Assembly (NCBI GenBank): GCA_009760855.2
Contig: WPIO01000014.1
Location: forward strand, 516,001 to 580,000
Reading direction: 5' to 3'
Source: Cristatella mucedo
Lineage: Eukaryota; Bryozoa; Phylactolaemata; Cristatellidae
DNA: 64,000 bases
Part shown: positions 35,178-45,529 of the stretch, piece after piece
Numbering within the stretch: the stretch's first letter is position 1
Layout of the letters: each line of letters starts with the position of its first letter
Translations under genes and position numbers: made by a program
The notes under the pieces: model-generated
Database searches by the model: none
Seen by the model: the letters and a program-made list of their open reading frames with translations, nothing else
Told to the model about the DNA's origin: nothing

Positions 35178-36892
35178 TAGTGAGTGGTAAAGAGATTTAG
35201 ACAAGCGCAGAACAGCGCAAGAGAGGCGAATACAGACGCAGACAGACGCAGACAGACGCAGACAGACGCAGACAGACGCAGACAGACGCAGACAGACGCA
35301 GACAGACGCAGACAGACAGAGACAGACAGACGCAGACAGACGCAGACAGACGCAGACAGACGCAGACAGACGCAGACAGACGCAGACAGACGCAGACAGA
35401 CGCAGACAGACGCAGACAGACGCAGACAGACGCAGACAGACGCAGACAGACGCAGACAGACGCAGACAGACGCAGACAGACGCAGACAGACGCAGACAGA
35501 CGCAGACAGACGCAGACAGACGCAGAGAAACATGAACGGAGACTGGCCGATGGAGAAAAGGGAGACCAAAGGAGACAGAAAGAGACAGACGAAGAGGGAA
35601 GAGACAACTAAAGAGACAAACCCGAGGAAACAAGTGACCCAAAGAGATAGAAAGATGGAGAAAGAGAAAGAGCTAGTGATAAAGAAAGAGAGTGAGAGAG
35701 ACAGAGAGAGAGCGAGAGAGACAGAACGAGAGAGAGAGGCAGACAGACAGACAGATAGATAAAGAATGAGACTGAAAGATAAGGAGACAAACTCAATACC
35801 CTCAGAGGAAGAGAGGAGACTGGGAAAGGTAGAAGAAACAGAGACAGTAAAGCAGGAGAGCGAGAGACGGCAAAGTACAGAGAGCGAGACAGAAGCAGAA
35901 CGAGAGAGAATGACGCAAAGAGGCGGAAACACGGAGACGGAGAGAGGAGAACGAGCCAATGCATCTCGCTTAGTCCTACGAAAGCCGACCAGAGTTTTGC
36001 AGAGGGCGGTTCGCAGCGAATGTGCTTCTTTGACGGCCGACTGCTATCCGCAGGTGTGTGCACCCGTCCAACGTCTCGCAATGCCGCCTCCGAGTGGAGA
36101 GAGCGGCCCGCACCCGCTACGACTGCTCATGCGCGAAGACGACCCGCATGCTGCCCTCGGCTACCCAGGCGCCCTGGCGAGGCCTAGCCGCGCCCATCGG
36201 TCAGGCTCGGTCCGCTAGCTCCGCGGCGGAAGGGGCGGCAGCGGCGGCGGTGGTGGAGGCGGAGGCGGCGGCGCCGACCCGCTTTCTTCGACGGTCGCTG
36301 GGTCGGTTGGGGGGCGGGGGCGCCTCACCTTCCACGCTTGGATCCACACGGAGCAGTTGGCGAACCCTTCGTATTGCGGCGTGAACAGCGCCCTCCGGCG
36401 GTCGGGGGAGGAGCGCTCCCACAGCGAGATCACCTCGTCGCGCGACATGCGCACGCCCTGCACGTAGCCGAAGTCGCCGATTCGGCCAGTGTCGGCTGCT
36501 TCGGCCATCCTCTGAAAACGAGGCGGGCAGCGGTCGCCGTCGTGGTCGCCGTCGGAGCGTTCGCGCGCGCGAACGGACAGTTTCCTGCGCCTCGCTCGCC
36601 GGCCCTCGCTCCCTCACGAGCCAAAGAGAGCGGAGTGCTGCGAAAGCGAGCTGCTTGACAGGCTGCCGGCGGCGTTCGAAGGGCGCCGAAACCAGCGCGG
36701 CGAAAAAGAGAGCGCGGCGGCGGCAGAGCGTACCGCGAAGCGCCTGGCCGACGACGGGCTGGATTTCCTATAAATCTCGTAGTCGCCGGCTAGTGGCACG
36801 AAGTTGATCCCCTCGCGGATGTAGAGCTGAAGCGCTCCGGCTGCGACGACGACGCACAGCAGCGGGACCAGGAGGACGTAGCACTTGGCCAT
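33810..36892 (-). CDS. unrecognised three-exon gene model, N-terminal membrane anchor
   Basis: Proposed model of about 228 residues with no function assigned. Exon 1 (36892-36734, 53 codons) starts at an ATG directly preceded by an in-frame TAG. Residues 4-22 (CYVLLVPLLCVVVAAGALQ) form a hydrophobic anchor or signal sequence. It ends before donor GTACGC. Exon 2 (36511-36329, 61 codons) follows acceptor CGTTTTCAG and ends AAG|GTGAGG; it holds RIGDFGYVQGVRMSRDEVIS and LFTPQYEGFANCSVWIQAWK, with an NCS glycosylation site. Exon 3 (34154-33810, 114 codons) follows acceptor CCTGCGTTTCAG; it opens EIAVEGSCYRTATGIPFCRS and ends in proline, glutamine and alanine runs. All junctions are phase 0. Introns are 222 nt and 2174 nt; the second holds a (GA)n run and a 10-bp minisatellite. 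An AATAAA follows. I infer a secretory or type II membrane protein. Exon 2-3 joining is the weakest point, since a missed exon is possible. Confidence 0.45.
34560..34590. repeat. 10-bp unit repeated three times
   Basis: The unit CCAGAATGAG (with GCCAGAATGA phase) occurs three times in tandem. Confidence 0.85.
35091..35173. repeat. (GA)41 microsatellite
   Basis: Uninterrupted GA run in the large intron of the minus-strand gene model, so CT-rich on the sense strand. Confidence 0.97.
35231..35526. repeat. 10-bp minisatellite, about 29 units
   Basis: Unit CAGACAGACG, almost perfect, with one irregular stretch near 35310-35335. Because the unit is 10 bp with no stop in any phase, all frames stay open and repeat TDADRRRQTQ or its complement. 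The long open frames here are artefacts. Purine-rich GA/AC sequence continues to about 35950. Confidence 0.96.
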
Positions 36893-37620
36893 CTACGAAT
36901 GCCAATCGAGCGATCGCCGTCGCCGCAATGCTGCGGCGCTCGCGCGGCGGCGCGCGGCGGCGCGCGGCGACATGCGCTGAGCAGTAGGCGAGCGAGTGCC
37001 GACGAGCGGTAATGCCCGGCCGCGGCGCTCGCACGCACATACCTTGCTCGGCGACCTGGCACTCAATGCGTTAAAGTCAGAGGGCGGGCGGGCCAGCGGG
37101 CGGTCGGGTGGTCGAGCTGGCGTCCCTTCGCTGCTACGGTGACGACGATGACGACGAGTCGCCGCTGGTCCGACGTCGGACGGCCGCCTCGGAGATGCCT
37201 TGAAGAGCTGGACGCGTCAGCGACGAGCCGCTACAAGCTGCGACTGGCCGCGCTCCCGAGCTCTGCGCTCGAATTTATTGGGATCGCTCTCCAGGCTCGC
37301 TTACGTCAATGGCGCACGAGCGCGCGCGCGAGGAGCCTTGCCAACGTGGCGGCGGCGGCAATCGGCCAGCGACCAATGGCCTCCGTCGTTCTCCGCACTC
37401 CGCCTCCTCCTTCTTCTCCCCCTCCTCCTCTTGCTGCAGTTCTCGCTGTGCCCGTAGCTACGCGAAACTCGTTCAGCGCGCATTTCCCGCTGCGGCGGCG
37501 GCGGCGGCTTCGTTAGCCGAGCGCCGTCCCTCTGAGGCCGCCGCGCCCAGCGGTGAGAATCGATCGCCGCGGGCGGATGCTAAAATTGCTATCGGGGTTA
37601 TGAAAAAAGAAACGGCAGCA

Positions 37621-37633
37621 GAATTCGGCACGA
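37621..37633. other. 13-mer identical to the start of a common cDNA-cloning adaptor
   Basis: GAATTCGGCACGA occurs once. The match is exact over 13 bases, then diverges (ACAG rather than G). Probably coincidence. Confidence 0.3.
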
Positions 37634-38117
37634 ACAGTAGATCGCAGCTGCTGAACGCAGCCGCCCAGAGAGTGCCCGTGCGCCGTTTTCGCACGGCAAG
37701 CTTTCCTCGACTGTCTCGCCGCCGCTGCGGCCAGTCAGTCGCGTAGCAACCAGGCGTTTTCCTCGCGGGCTGCAACGGTGTGGCGGCGCGAGAATGTTGC
37801 TAAAATTGGTCGCTGTCAAAATTAATCGAATGGCCATTTGTGCCGATCCTCTCCTCTAAAGTCAAAAGTCCGGGTACGGGTAAAAACTGCCACACGAGCG
37901 CATGTTAAATGGACTTGCTTATTGCACATACGAATATGTTACCCATCGCAGGCCTCAGGCAGCATATCGACATGTCAACATCTGCTGCAGATGTCAGTGC
38001 CGGCAAAGCTGCGTGTCTTATGAAGCCGCTTCGCACGCGTACGCACGCGTCGCCGTAAGCGGACAGCCAACCGATAGGGTGCAACGGCATAAATGGTCGA
38101 AGGCAAACGGCGGCGCT

Positions 38118-38199
<82 letters not shown>

Positions 38200-38200
38200 T
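38118..38200. repeat. (GCC)n array, about 27 units
   Basis: Pure trinucleotide array just upstream of the plus-strand signal-peptide exon. It probably lies in the 5' leader. Confidence 0.95.
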
Positions 38201-38259
38201 ACGCCGCTACGCCGCTACGCCGCGGTGCAGCGCAGCGAGCGAGCGAGCGAGTTGCTTCC

Positions 38260-38350
38260 ATGGCGGCGTTCATTTCTGGCGCTCGGCTGACCAGGATGCG
38301 GGGCTTGCTAGTGGTCATGTGGTCCATACTTTCGCTTGGAGCTGGACAAA
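38260..38350 (+). CDS. first coding exon with signal peptide, protein unrecognised
   Basis: The exon starts at ATG 38260 (or the second ATG, 38296, which has A at -3) and encodes 30 residues. The second half, MRGLLVVMWSILSLGAGQ, has the basic start, hydrophobic core and small residues of a cleaved signal peptide. It ends at GGACAAA|GTACGT, a good donor, leaving phase 1. A (GCC)n array lies 60 bp upstream. If real, this begins a secreted or type I membrane protein whose later exons were not identified; the frame closes 10 codons into the intron. It is transcribed away from the minus-strand gene at 36.9 kb. The exon is short, so the call rests on the peptide profile, donor and CpG context together. 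Confidence 0.4.
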
Positions 38351-38649
38351 GTACGTTACCGCCACAGCGTGCAATTTAAACGCGTTCAGCTGTCGCCATC
38401 GCCGCGGCCACTGCCGCCGTGGCTATATCTAGAGTCACTATTGGCGATCGCCTTCCGGCCGCTGCTCTGATGACGCCTCCTCGGTTGGCGCTCTGCCGCG
38501 GCGGCCGCCGCCGAATCAGTCTTGCCGCCGCTGCGGCCGCGCAGTGCGGGCTGCCGCGCCAAACCTCTCGCCCGCGACGCAGCAGCGCCCACCGCCGCTG
38601 CCGCCGACGCGAAAACGGTCCGCCTTCAGACCTGTCGTAAGCGGGCAAG

Positions 38650-38740
38650 GCGGCGTGGCCCGCGTACGAGGTGCCTTGCCCGCGTACGAGGAATGCGGCT
38701 GCTCAACTGCAATATGGCTGCTCAACTGCATTGTGGCGGC
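38650..38740. repeat. two short tandem duplications
   Basis: GCCCGCGTACGAGG occurs twice (about 38659 and 38678). TATGGCTGCTCAACTGCA and its neighbour GCGGCTGCTCAACTGCA repeat at about 38696-38730. Confidence 0.8.
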
Positions 38741-39392
38741 TGAGACGAGCGAGTGAGCGACTTCGGGCGACCAAGTGACGGCAGAATTTGCTGAGCGCGC
38801 GCGCGGCCAACGTCCGACGGACGCGGGCTCAGATCGGTAGGGCAGTGGCGTACCAAGCGGGGTGAGGGGGCGGTGGTGTGGTGCGGGCCGGGGGACGTAC
38901 GTCCCGAGCGCTGGATCATAGGGGGGGAGGAGGCCAAAATAAGCACCTAATAATAATACTAATAGTACTAATAATAATGATACCTGAGATGGGCGGGCCG
39001 GCGGGCGCCATCTGCGCAGTTCGTCTCCGGACAATGTCAAAGGAAATGTCACAGGAACGCCGGCGAAATGTCAAAGGGAACAGCGTCCAAGTAGCGCGTC
39101 CGCAGATTAGCCCCTCCCCCCCGCAGACATTGGCCAGGGTGCGGTTGCACGGACGCGTCAACTCCAAGTCGCTCACGCTTTCAGCGGCTATCGTAAAAAA
39201 AAGGGGGGGGGGGCCATCGGGGCGGCTACTGCGATTGAGGTTCCGAGACAGGGCGCCGCGCGACGACGCGAAGCTAGATGGTGGCGGAGGGCGGGCGCGA
39301 CGACTCGGAGCAGCGAGTCGTCGCGCTCGCGAAGCCGCAGTCGCGCGGCAGCGCGTGCGTGGCGGCGCGCTGCGCCCTGCTGCCGCTGCCGA

Positions 39393-39442
39393 TGCAGCCC
39401 CCACAAGCAGCTGCCGATGCAGCCCCCGCAAGCAGCTTCCGG
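39393..39442. repeat. 25-bp tandem duplication
   Basis: GATGCAGCCCCCRCAAGCAG occurs twice in direct tandem with two differences. Confidence 0.85.
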
Positions 39443-40952
39443 AAACAGCTCCTTAGCCTGTCGTCGGAGACCCATCCGTCAGTCGAGTAGTGCGGGTGCT
39501 GTTGGAGACGCGTGTATAGCGTTCCCGTGTCGCCCGCAGGTAGCGCTACAGGTTCAATTCTGAGGAGTAAAGTCAGGAAGTGAGGAGTAAAGGCAGGCAG
39601 TAGGAGGAAGGAGACTTCCGACAGGTTTTTCTTATGCTAGACCAAGTGGCGAGTGCGCAGAGTCAGACCCGAAATCTTTCGGCCAGTGCGGCATTGACGC
39701 GGCACCGGCGGGATATCGCGAGAGGAAGCGAGATATCGCGAGAGGAAGCGCGAGCAGTTGCTCGCGCCTCCGCCGCCGCGCTCGCTCCCGGCGTCGCTTG
39801 CGGCGCTCGCGGCGCGCGGTCTGCCGCAGGCCGCAGCGCCTGCCCATTCCCCGATGCACCTTGCAGACGAATGCGCGCCCGCGCGCGTCTCTTCCGCGCG
39901 AGCGCGCGCGCGCGCACGCCCGAGGTGCCGCCGCTGGTCGAGCCGAGAGTTCGTACGCGAGAAATGTGCGCTCCCTCCGGACGAGGCGTCAACCGACAGG
40001 AGCCCTATTTTCGGAGCGATGACGCGCCGCGGCCACCAGCCCGAAAAATCCCTTTGTTCTGCCTCTGTTCCTTTGTCGATACCCGCGGGCGGTGGCGACG
40101 GTGGCGGCGGTGGCGGCGGTTGCAGTAGCGCTGGCGGCGGCGACGGCGGCGGCGACGGCGGCGGCAAAGGCGGCGGCGGTGGCCGCGGTGGCCGTGGCGA
40201 GCCGCTCGACTACCGCTTAATTGGGTTTCTTAGTCTGTCCGCTGCTTGCGCCGATCGCACGCTTCGCCGGCTGCAACCGACAGCCGCTCTTCAAGAGCTG
40301 CCTGTCAAGCGCCCGCGTCCTCCGCTCGGGCCGGCCGAAGGTCACTCGCATGCCGCACTTTGCGACGCTCCACGTCCCCTCCCTAACGCCACTGCCACCG
40401 CCACCGCCGCCGCCTTGGGCGCCGCCGCCGCGTGCGAGCTCCTACGGCCGCGAGGGAGTGGGTGCGGTTGAGGAGGCGGTCGATGAAGGCGACGGCCGCC
40501 CTGCCGCGACCGCTTGCTTCGTTTTCGTCGCCACTTCTGTCTAGACTAGGTCGAGAGCGGACCAACCGGAGAGAGCGCCCCCAGGCCCCGCCGCGCGCAG
40601 CCCTTTGGCGGCCTCGGCCGCGGCCGCCGGGGCCGCTCCGCTAGCGCCAATCTACTCCGCGCTCCCGGTTCGCTCCCGGTTCTCGAGCTCGGTCCGCTGC
40701 CGTGCGGCGGCGATTCGACTGACCGACCGAGTGGCGCAGCGCACCGCTTCGGTGGGCGGGCTGCAACGACGCACGGCGGACCCGGAGGAGAGGTAGTGGG
40801 CCACAAGACGGCTCCTTCCCCCACTCAGTGCGGCGGCCGAATTCTGACGACGCTGCTCACTCGGGGCTGCACGCGAGGAAGCCGGTCCGAGCCGGACTCT
40901 GCAGCGTCGACGGCCAGGCCGGGGACGAATTGAGCTCTTCCGACTCGCGGCA

Positions 40953-40984
<32 letters not shown>
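40953..40984. repeat. (GCC)10 array
   Basis: Trinucleotide array in the CpG-rich block. Confidence 0.92.
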
Positions 40985-40985
<1 letters not shown>

Positions 40986-41461
40986 AGCGTCGGCTTAGGT
41001 GACGTCCTCGGCGCTGACGTTGAGGGAGCGGCGATGCTTTGCAATCGATCGGCAGCGCTCCGTCGGCTTGCCGCCAGCTCGCGGCGCAGCGGGTCCGGCA
41101 GAGCGCCGCCGAGCTGCCCGCGAATTCTCGAGCGCGTCCTACAACGGCGGCCACCGCCGATGGACGCGCGACCGACCGCCAATCGGACCACCTCTGCCGC
41201 GGCGGCGGCTCCGTCACCCGTCGGTAGCGCACGGGCGCAGCTCCGCCAGCGTGGCGATGGGGCGCGCGCGCAGGCGCGGCGGTGCTAAGTGGATTCGGCC
41301 GTTGCTAATCAATCAGTCTGAGCTTTTTGAGCAATGCCATTAGACGCACGCCGGCTAATTCTTCTGGCCACAGCGGCCGGATCGGCGGTAGCGTCCGGCT
41401 CGTTTGGCTGCGCAACCCCCTTCCTTCATACGGAGGAAGAGGCAGCACCCTGACGGCGGGA
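40985..41461. other. GC-rich stretch, nothing supported
   Basis: Overlapping open frames only, no motif. Confidence 0.5.

Positions 41462-41539
<78 letters not shown>
41462..41539. repeat. (GGC)26 array
   Basis: Pure array. The poly-A and poly-G peptides in frames across it are artefacts. Confidence 0.95.
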
Positions 41540-41540
<1 letters not shown>

Positions 41541-42285
41541 CGGTCTCGCCGCCGCCGCTCAGTCCAAGCGCTCCCCGTCACTTCTCTCTCCGCCTGCACG
41601 CCCGCGCGATGGACCCGCTTTCAGGCGACCGTCTCTGCGTCGTGGAGTCCAGCAGCTGAGTATTACACAGGGTCGGCGCCTTCCGAGCCCTCGCTCCGTC
41701 CGTCCGATTAGTGCGGTCAGAATGAGGAAAGCAAAGGGCAGCCGAGTCGACAGCGGTAGAGCCCGGGCGGCCTCCGGTCCGCTCGTAGCGTCGGCGAGTA
41801 GAGCGCGCGGGCGAGCGCGAGGAGGCGGCGGGCGCCGCCCCTGCCGCTAAGCGAACATCCAGCGGCTGCGGCTCTAATAGCCGACCGCCGGCGGCGGCCG
41901 CCGCCTCCGCCGCCCGCCGGTCGGCGCGTCTGCTCTTAAGCTTGCCGGATTTCCGCGAAAGTTCGCACGGCAAAGATATTAACGATTTTATCGGCCCAGA
42001 ATCTTGGCGGCGCCCGAAAGCGTTGCGAAGACGATTGCCGCTCCTCGGGAACGACGGAGCGCTCCGGAGAGTTTCCAGCCGGTCTCGCAGAGCAGCGTCG
42101 GCGATTTGCGAGCGAAGCGCCAGAGCGCCGCTGTTTGGGCGGCTTTTGCAGACAGACGGCCGCAGCGGCAGCGCCGCCACCGCCGCGGCGCTGCGGCGCA
42201 GCCGCTGCTACGGGCCAGCAGCCGCATAGATGGTGGTGGGGCGGTGGATGGCCGCTGGTGGCGGAAGCTTTCTCTCTGCGCGTCC
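41540..42285. other. GC-rich stretch, nothing supported
   Basis: The minus frame at 41578-42180 is open over 200 codons but compositionally biased (R/A/S) with no motif. Confidence 0.45.
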
Positions 42286-42289
42286 TAGT

Positions 42290-42436
42290 CTGCGGAAGTC
42301 GCTCTCAGAGTTCTTACACAACGACACTTTTCCCCTGGGCTGCCGATTCGAGCACATCCTTTCCAGCTGTCCAGCTTGGCTGCTTCCATGCTACTCGCTT
42401 CCTCAAGCGCTCTCCTGCCTCAGCAATGCCCTTCAA
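42290..42436 (+). mobile_element. LINE-B fragment, piece 1
   Basis: Starts at GGAAGTCGCTCTCAGAGTTC (cf. the NSLPQFL segment), continues to the ATGCTACTCGCTTCCTC and CTCAGCAATGCCC segments, and is interrupted by SINE-2. It is the only clear LINE copy in the GC-rich block. Confidence 0.75.
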
Positions 42437-42602
42437 CATTATTATTATTCTTGTCGCGATAGATGTAGTTCATTTGTATAGCGTCCTAAGAGAACTTTAA
42501 TCTCTATTCAGGTGCTTCACATATGCCACCGCGGGTTTACGCCCACGTCCTCGGCCAGACCTTGCTCGGGGCGAGCATCTTAACCGCTGGGGGCAAAACC
42601 AG
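42437..42602 (-). mobile_element. SINE-2 nested in LINE-B
   Basis: Minus-strand SINE-2: (ATT)n end at 42437-42449, shared tail AGAGAACTTTAATCTCTATT, B-box-like region near 42535-42550, and head ending CTTAACCGCTGGGGGCAAAAC. LINE-B resumes directly after it at GTCAGTTGACTACGG. Confidence 0.82.
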
Positions 42603-42735
42603 TCAGTTGACTACGGTATGCGCTCTGAAAAGCCGCTTGGACTTTGAGTGCACTGCAGAAAACTCTCCAGCGTAATGCCCACTTAGTCTTTGTGGCTTCT
42701 TGGAGTTAATGGCGGAGAAACACTCTTGCACGTGC
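42603..42735 (+). mobile_element. LINE-B fragment, piece 2 with tail
   Basis: Resumes at CAGTTGACTACGGTATGCG, then GCCGCTTGGACTTTGAGTGC and the tail GAGTTAATGGCGGAGAAACA. Confidence 0.75.
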
Positions 42736-42869
42736 TACGAATAAAACGCACCCGCAGGCCCGAGCGCCGTTTTGCTAGTACGCGGGCTGCGAGCGCCTTG
42801 AGGTCACGTGAGTTTCGAGCTCTTTTTGCCGGTATCTGCCCGTCGCCACGGCCACCATTTTCACGGTTC

Positions 42870-42936
42870 TGCCTGTGGAGGCTTCCGTCGTTGCCTGTGG
42901 AGGCTTCCGTCGTTGCCTGTGGAGGCTTCCGTCGCT
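42870..42936. repeat. 22-bp unit repeated three times
   Basis: GCCTGTGGAGGCTTCCGTCG plus two bases, repeated three times with only the last base changed. Confidence 0.95.
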
Positions 42937-44043
42937 GCATGCGCGATACAGCGGCGATCGCTCTGCGCAGGAAGATCTGCCGCTGAATTCATCTGCGCCT
43001 TCCGTGCGAGCGAGCGAGCGAGCGCTCGACGATCGCTCAGCTACAGCTGGATAATAAAAAGCGAGGCTCGCTCAGTCAGCTGCCAAGCGTTCCGCAGCGG
43101 CAGGAGAGTCCTGTCGTCTGCCACCCTACGACTTGCAGCGGACGTTGAAGAATCAGCCGCGGCGTAACTCGAACCCCGACTAGCTAGGTGGCGAAGTGCG
43201 AGTGCCCGCAGCAGGGCGCCGCCGCATCCTCGGCGGCTGAATGAGCGTGCTGCCAGTGACGGAGCGAATCGGCTGTGCGCTCGGAGCTCAGATGGGATGC
43301 TCTCGGCTAGCTCGAGTAAAAGAAAGCCAATAGATCTCCGGTCCGTGTCCGCTTAGGCAGTCACTCTCGGCGTACGCTCGCGTGCGCAGCAGCGGCGAGT
43401 TTCTCCTCGGAAGTCTCGATCGTGAGTGCGCAAGGTCGCCGTCGGCGCCTTTTCGCCGCGAACTCTTCTGCGAGGGAGGCTCGCGCGGAAACTGCTCTGG
43501 CTAGAGCCAACTAGGCGGCTATTGAAGAGAAAGAGAGACAGAGAGTGAGAGAAAATAGACGCATATGAAAATGAATGTAAATGGCGGCGGGATTAAAATA
43601 GGCACTCCCATTGATTAGCCGGCGGCCACCGCCAATGGCCGCGCTCAGGCGAATGCAGACGATCTCTGGGGAGTTCCTCAGCTCGCTGCAAAAAAGCTAG
43701 GCTCGGCGATCCGCTGGGAGGAGCGCGACGCCGGAAGAGCGCCAGCCTCGCTCGTCGAGGCCGCCGCCCGCTTAGACCCGAGCCCTCTTTCTCCCACGCG
43801 CGTGCGGCGGCGGCGGCGGGGGAGGTGCTCGCTCCGCTGCCGCTGCCTCTGGCAAGGCCGGCTACGACCGAGACGCAGTCGGGTCGCGAGACGCCGTCGG
43901 CGACCGCTAACCGTGCACGAGCCGGCGCGTTACGAGCAGCGCGACGCGCCTCTCGGCGTCCTGGGTCTCAGCTGACGCGTACTGCGCTCGCTCTTCGCCG
44001 CCAGAGTCTGGCGTTCGAGTCCTGCATAAATAAATAAATAAGT
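42937..44043. other. GC-rich stretch, nothing supported
   Basis: CpG-rich. GAGCGAGCGAGCGAGCGC at 43008-43023. No splice-supported exon seen. Confidence 0.45.
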
Positions 44044-44212
44044 AGTGGCTGATTCAGCGTTCGTTAGTATGCATAGCAGTAGAAGAGTCTATGAGGCTAT
44101 CGCCACCGCTTGCGGTGGCACTAAAAGATCGCTCACCGCAGGATTCGAACACACGTCGTATCAACCGACGTCGTGAAAAGTAACCGCCTTACCTAATGTG
44201 CCATTGCGGCTC
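44044..44212 (-). mobile_element. SINE-1 copy
   Basis: Minus strand. B-box variant GTGTTCGAATCC at 44142-44153, body GCCACCGCAAGCGGTGGCGA in complement, head GAGCCGCAATGGCACATTAG ending at 44212. Confidence 0.85.
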
Positions 44213-44306
44213 GCCATAGCCCCTGCAAGCGACGGCAGTGATAGCCGCTGAGGCTCTTTTGCCGCAACCCGAGGGCGAGGCTGTTGGATCAGCTAACGTC
44301 ACTGTT
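44213..44306 (+). mobile_element. SINE-1 body fragment, head-to-head with the previous copy
   Basis: Starts within the body (GCAAGCGACGGCAGTGATAG) and ends GGCTGTTGGATCAGC. The heads and B box are missing. Confidence 0.7.
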
Positions 44307-44830
<524 letters not shown>

Positions 44831-45223
44831 AGCCGTCACCATCATCGAGCTCGAAGCGGCTGGGTGCGCGCGACCGAGAAGACCACGACGGCCTTCGCGG
44901 AGAGCGAGCTCTGAAACTCCCTCACGTCGTCGTCGTCGTCGTTGGCGGCGGCGGTGGTTTTTCCCGTGCTCGCGTCAGTTTGCCGCCAGCTGGCCGAAGC
45001 TCGATCGGCAGCCTGCCGCAATCCCGGTCTTCCCTCAGAAAAAGGACGGACCCAACCGTTCGCCCCCTCCGCGTGCGCCGCAAAAGAGCAGACGCTACCG
45101 CGCGCGCGACAGCGAGGCGGCCACGCCGTTGCAGGTCCCGCGCACGACGCCGGCGGCGGCACTGTGGTCGCGCTGGCGCGCGCGACGAGCGTCGCCGCGG
45201 CCGACGGCCTCGGCGAGCGCTCG

Positions 45224-45529
45224 ATGGGCTGCAGCGGCCCTCGGTTGACCGATGTGGCGGCGGTGGCGGCGGCGGAGGCGGCGGCGACGCCGTCGATGGC
45301 CTCCGACGCGTACGCCAACGGAACGGACGGCGAGCAGGCGACGAGGGGAGCGGAGCGCGAGCGGCACGAGAGCGGCCGGCTGGCGCGAATGTCGGAGCAC
45401 GTGTCCAGCGTCGTCATCGGCGTCGTGCTCAGCTGCGGCATGCTGGCGGCCGCCGTGGGTGTGGCCATCGGGTTCTGGTTACGTCACTCGTCGGCTGCTA
45501 ACCGGCAGATGAACTTCACGCACCTCTAG
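45224..45529 (+). CDS. small one-TM protein candidate, 101 codons
   Basis: Open frame from ATG 45224 (alternatively 45296) to TAG 45527. The C-terminal half carries one strong membrane segment, VVIGVVLSCGMLAAAVGVAI, then GFWLRHSS and a short tail ending RQMNFTHL. Two N-glycosylation sequons (NGT before and NFT after the segment) are present; only one side could be lumenal. Third positions are almost all G or C, and the segment alternates hydrophobic codons in a way not seen in the opposite strand. The frame is open further upstream without ATG, so it could also be a terminal exon. A donor-like GTGGGT lies inside the TM codons, so an internal exon end is possible. No family recognised. It lies downstream of a (CT)n run in CpG-rich DNA. 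Confidence 0.35.
   Translation: MGCSGPRLTDVAAVAAAEAAATPSMASDAYANGTDGEQATRGAERERHESGRLARMSEHVSSVVIGVVLSCGMLAAAVGVAIGFWLRHSSAANRQMNFTHL

Larger units (their letters stand above)
36893..38259. promoter_or_regulatory. divergent CpG-rich promoter region
   Basis: Lies between the start codons of the minus-strand three-exon model and the plus-strand signal-peptide exon. It is CpG-dense with many GCG/CGC runs. CCAAT motifs occur at 37374-37378 and, as ATTGG on the plus strand, near 37278-37282. A TATA-like CATAAATGG at 38088-38096 is about 170 bp upstream of the plus-strand ATG. Assignment as a bidirectional promoter is inference from position and composition. Confidence 0.4.
38351..40952. other. 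GC-rich, CpG-rich block without a supported gene
   Basis: Long open frames occur on both strands and several phases, as expected from GC content; none has motifs or clean splice sites. Local features: ATATCGCGAGAGGAAGCG twice (39715-39750) and a GGC-rich stretch at 40090-40200. Confidence 0.5.

Noticed and set aside
35231..35526. CRISPR-like array
   Set aside because: Units are 10 bp and directly adjacent, with no spacers, in a eukaryotic sequence.
35045..35959. 304-codon and 192-codon open frames
   Set aside because: Made by the GA run and the 10-bp minisatellite, which have no stop in any phase.
41404..41850. Poly-Gly and poly-Ala open frames
   Set aside because: Translations of the (GGC)n array.
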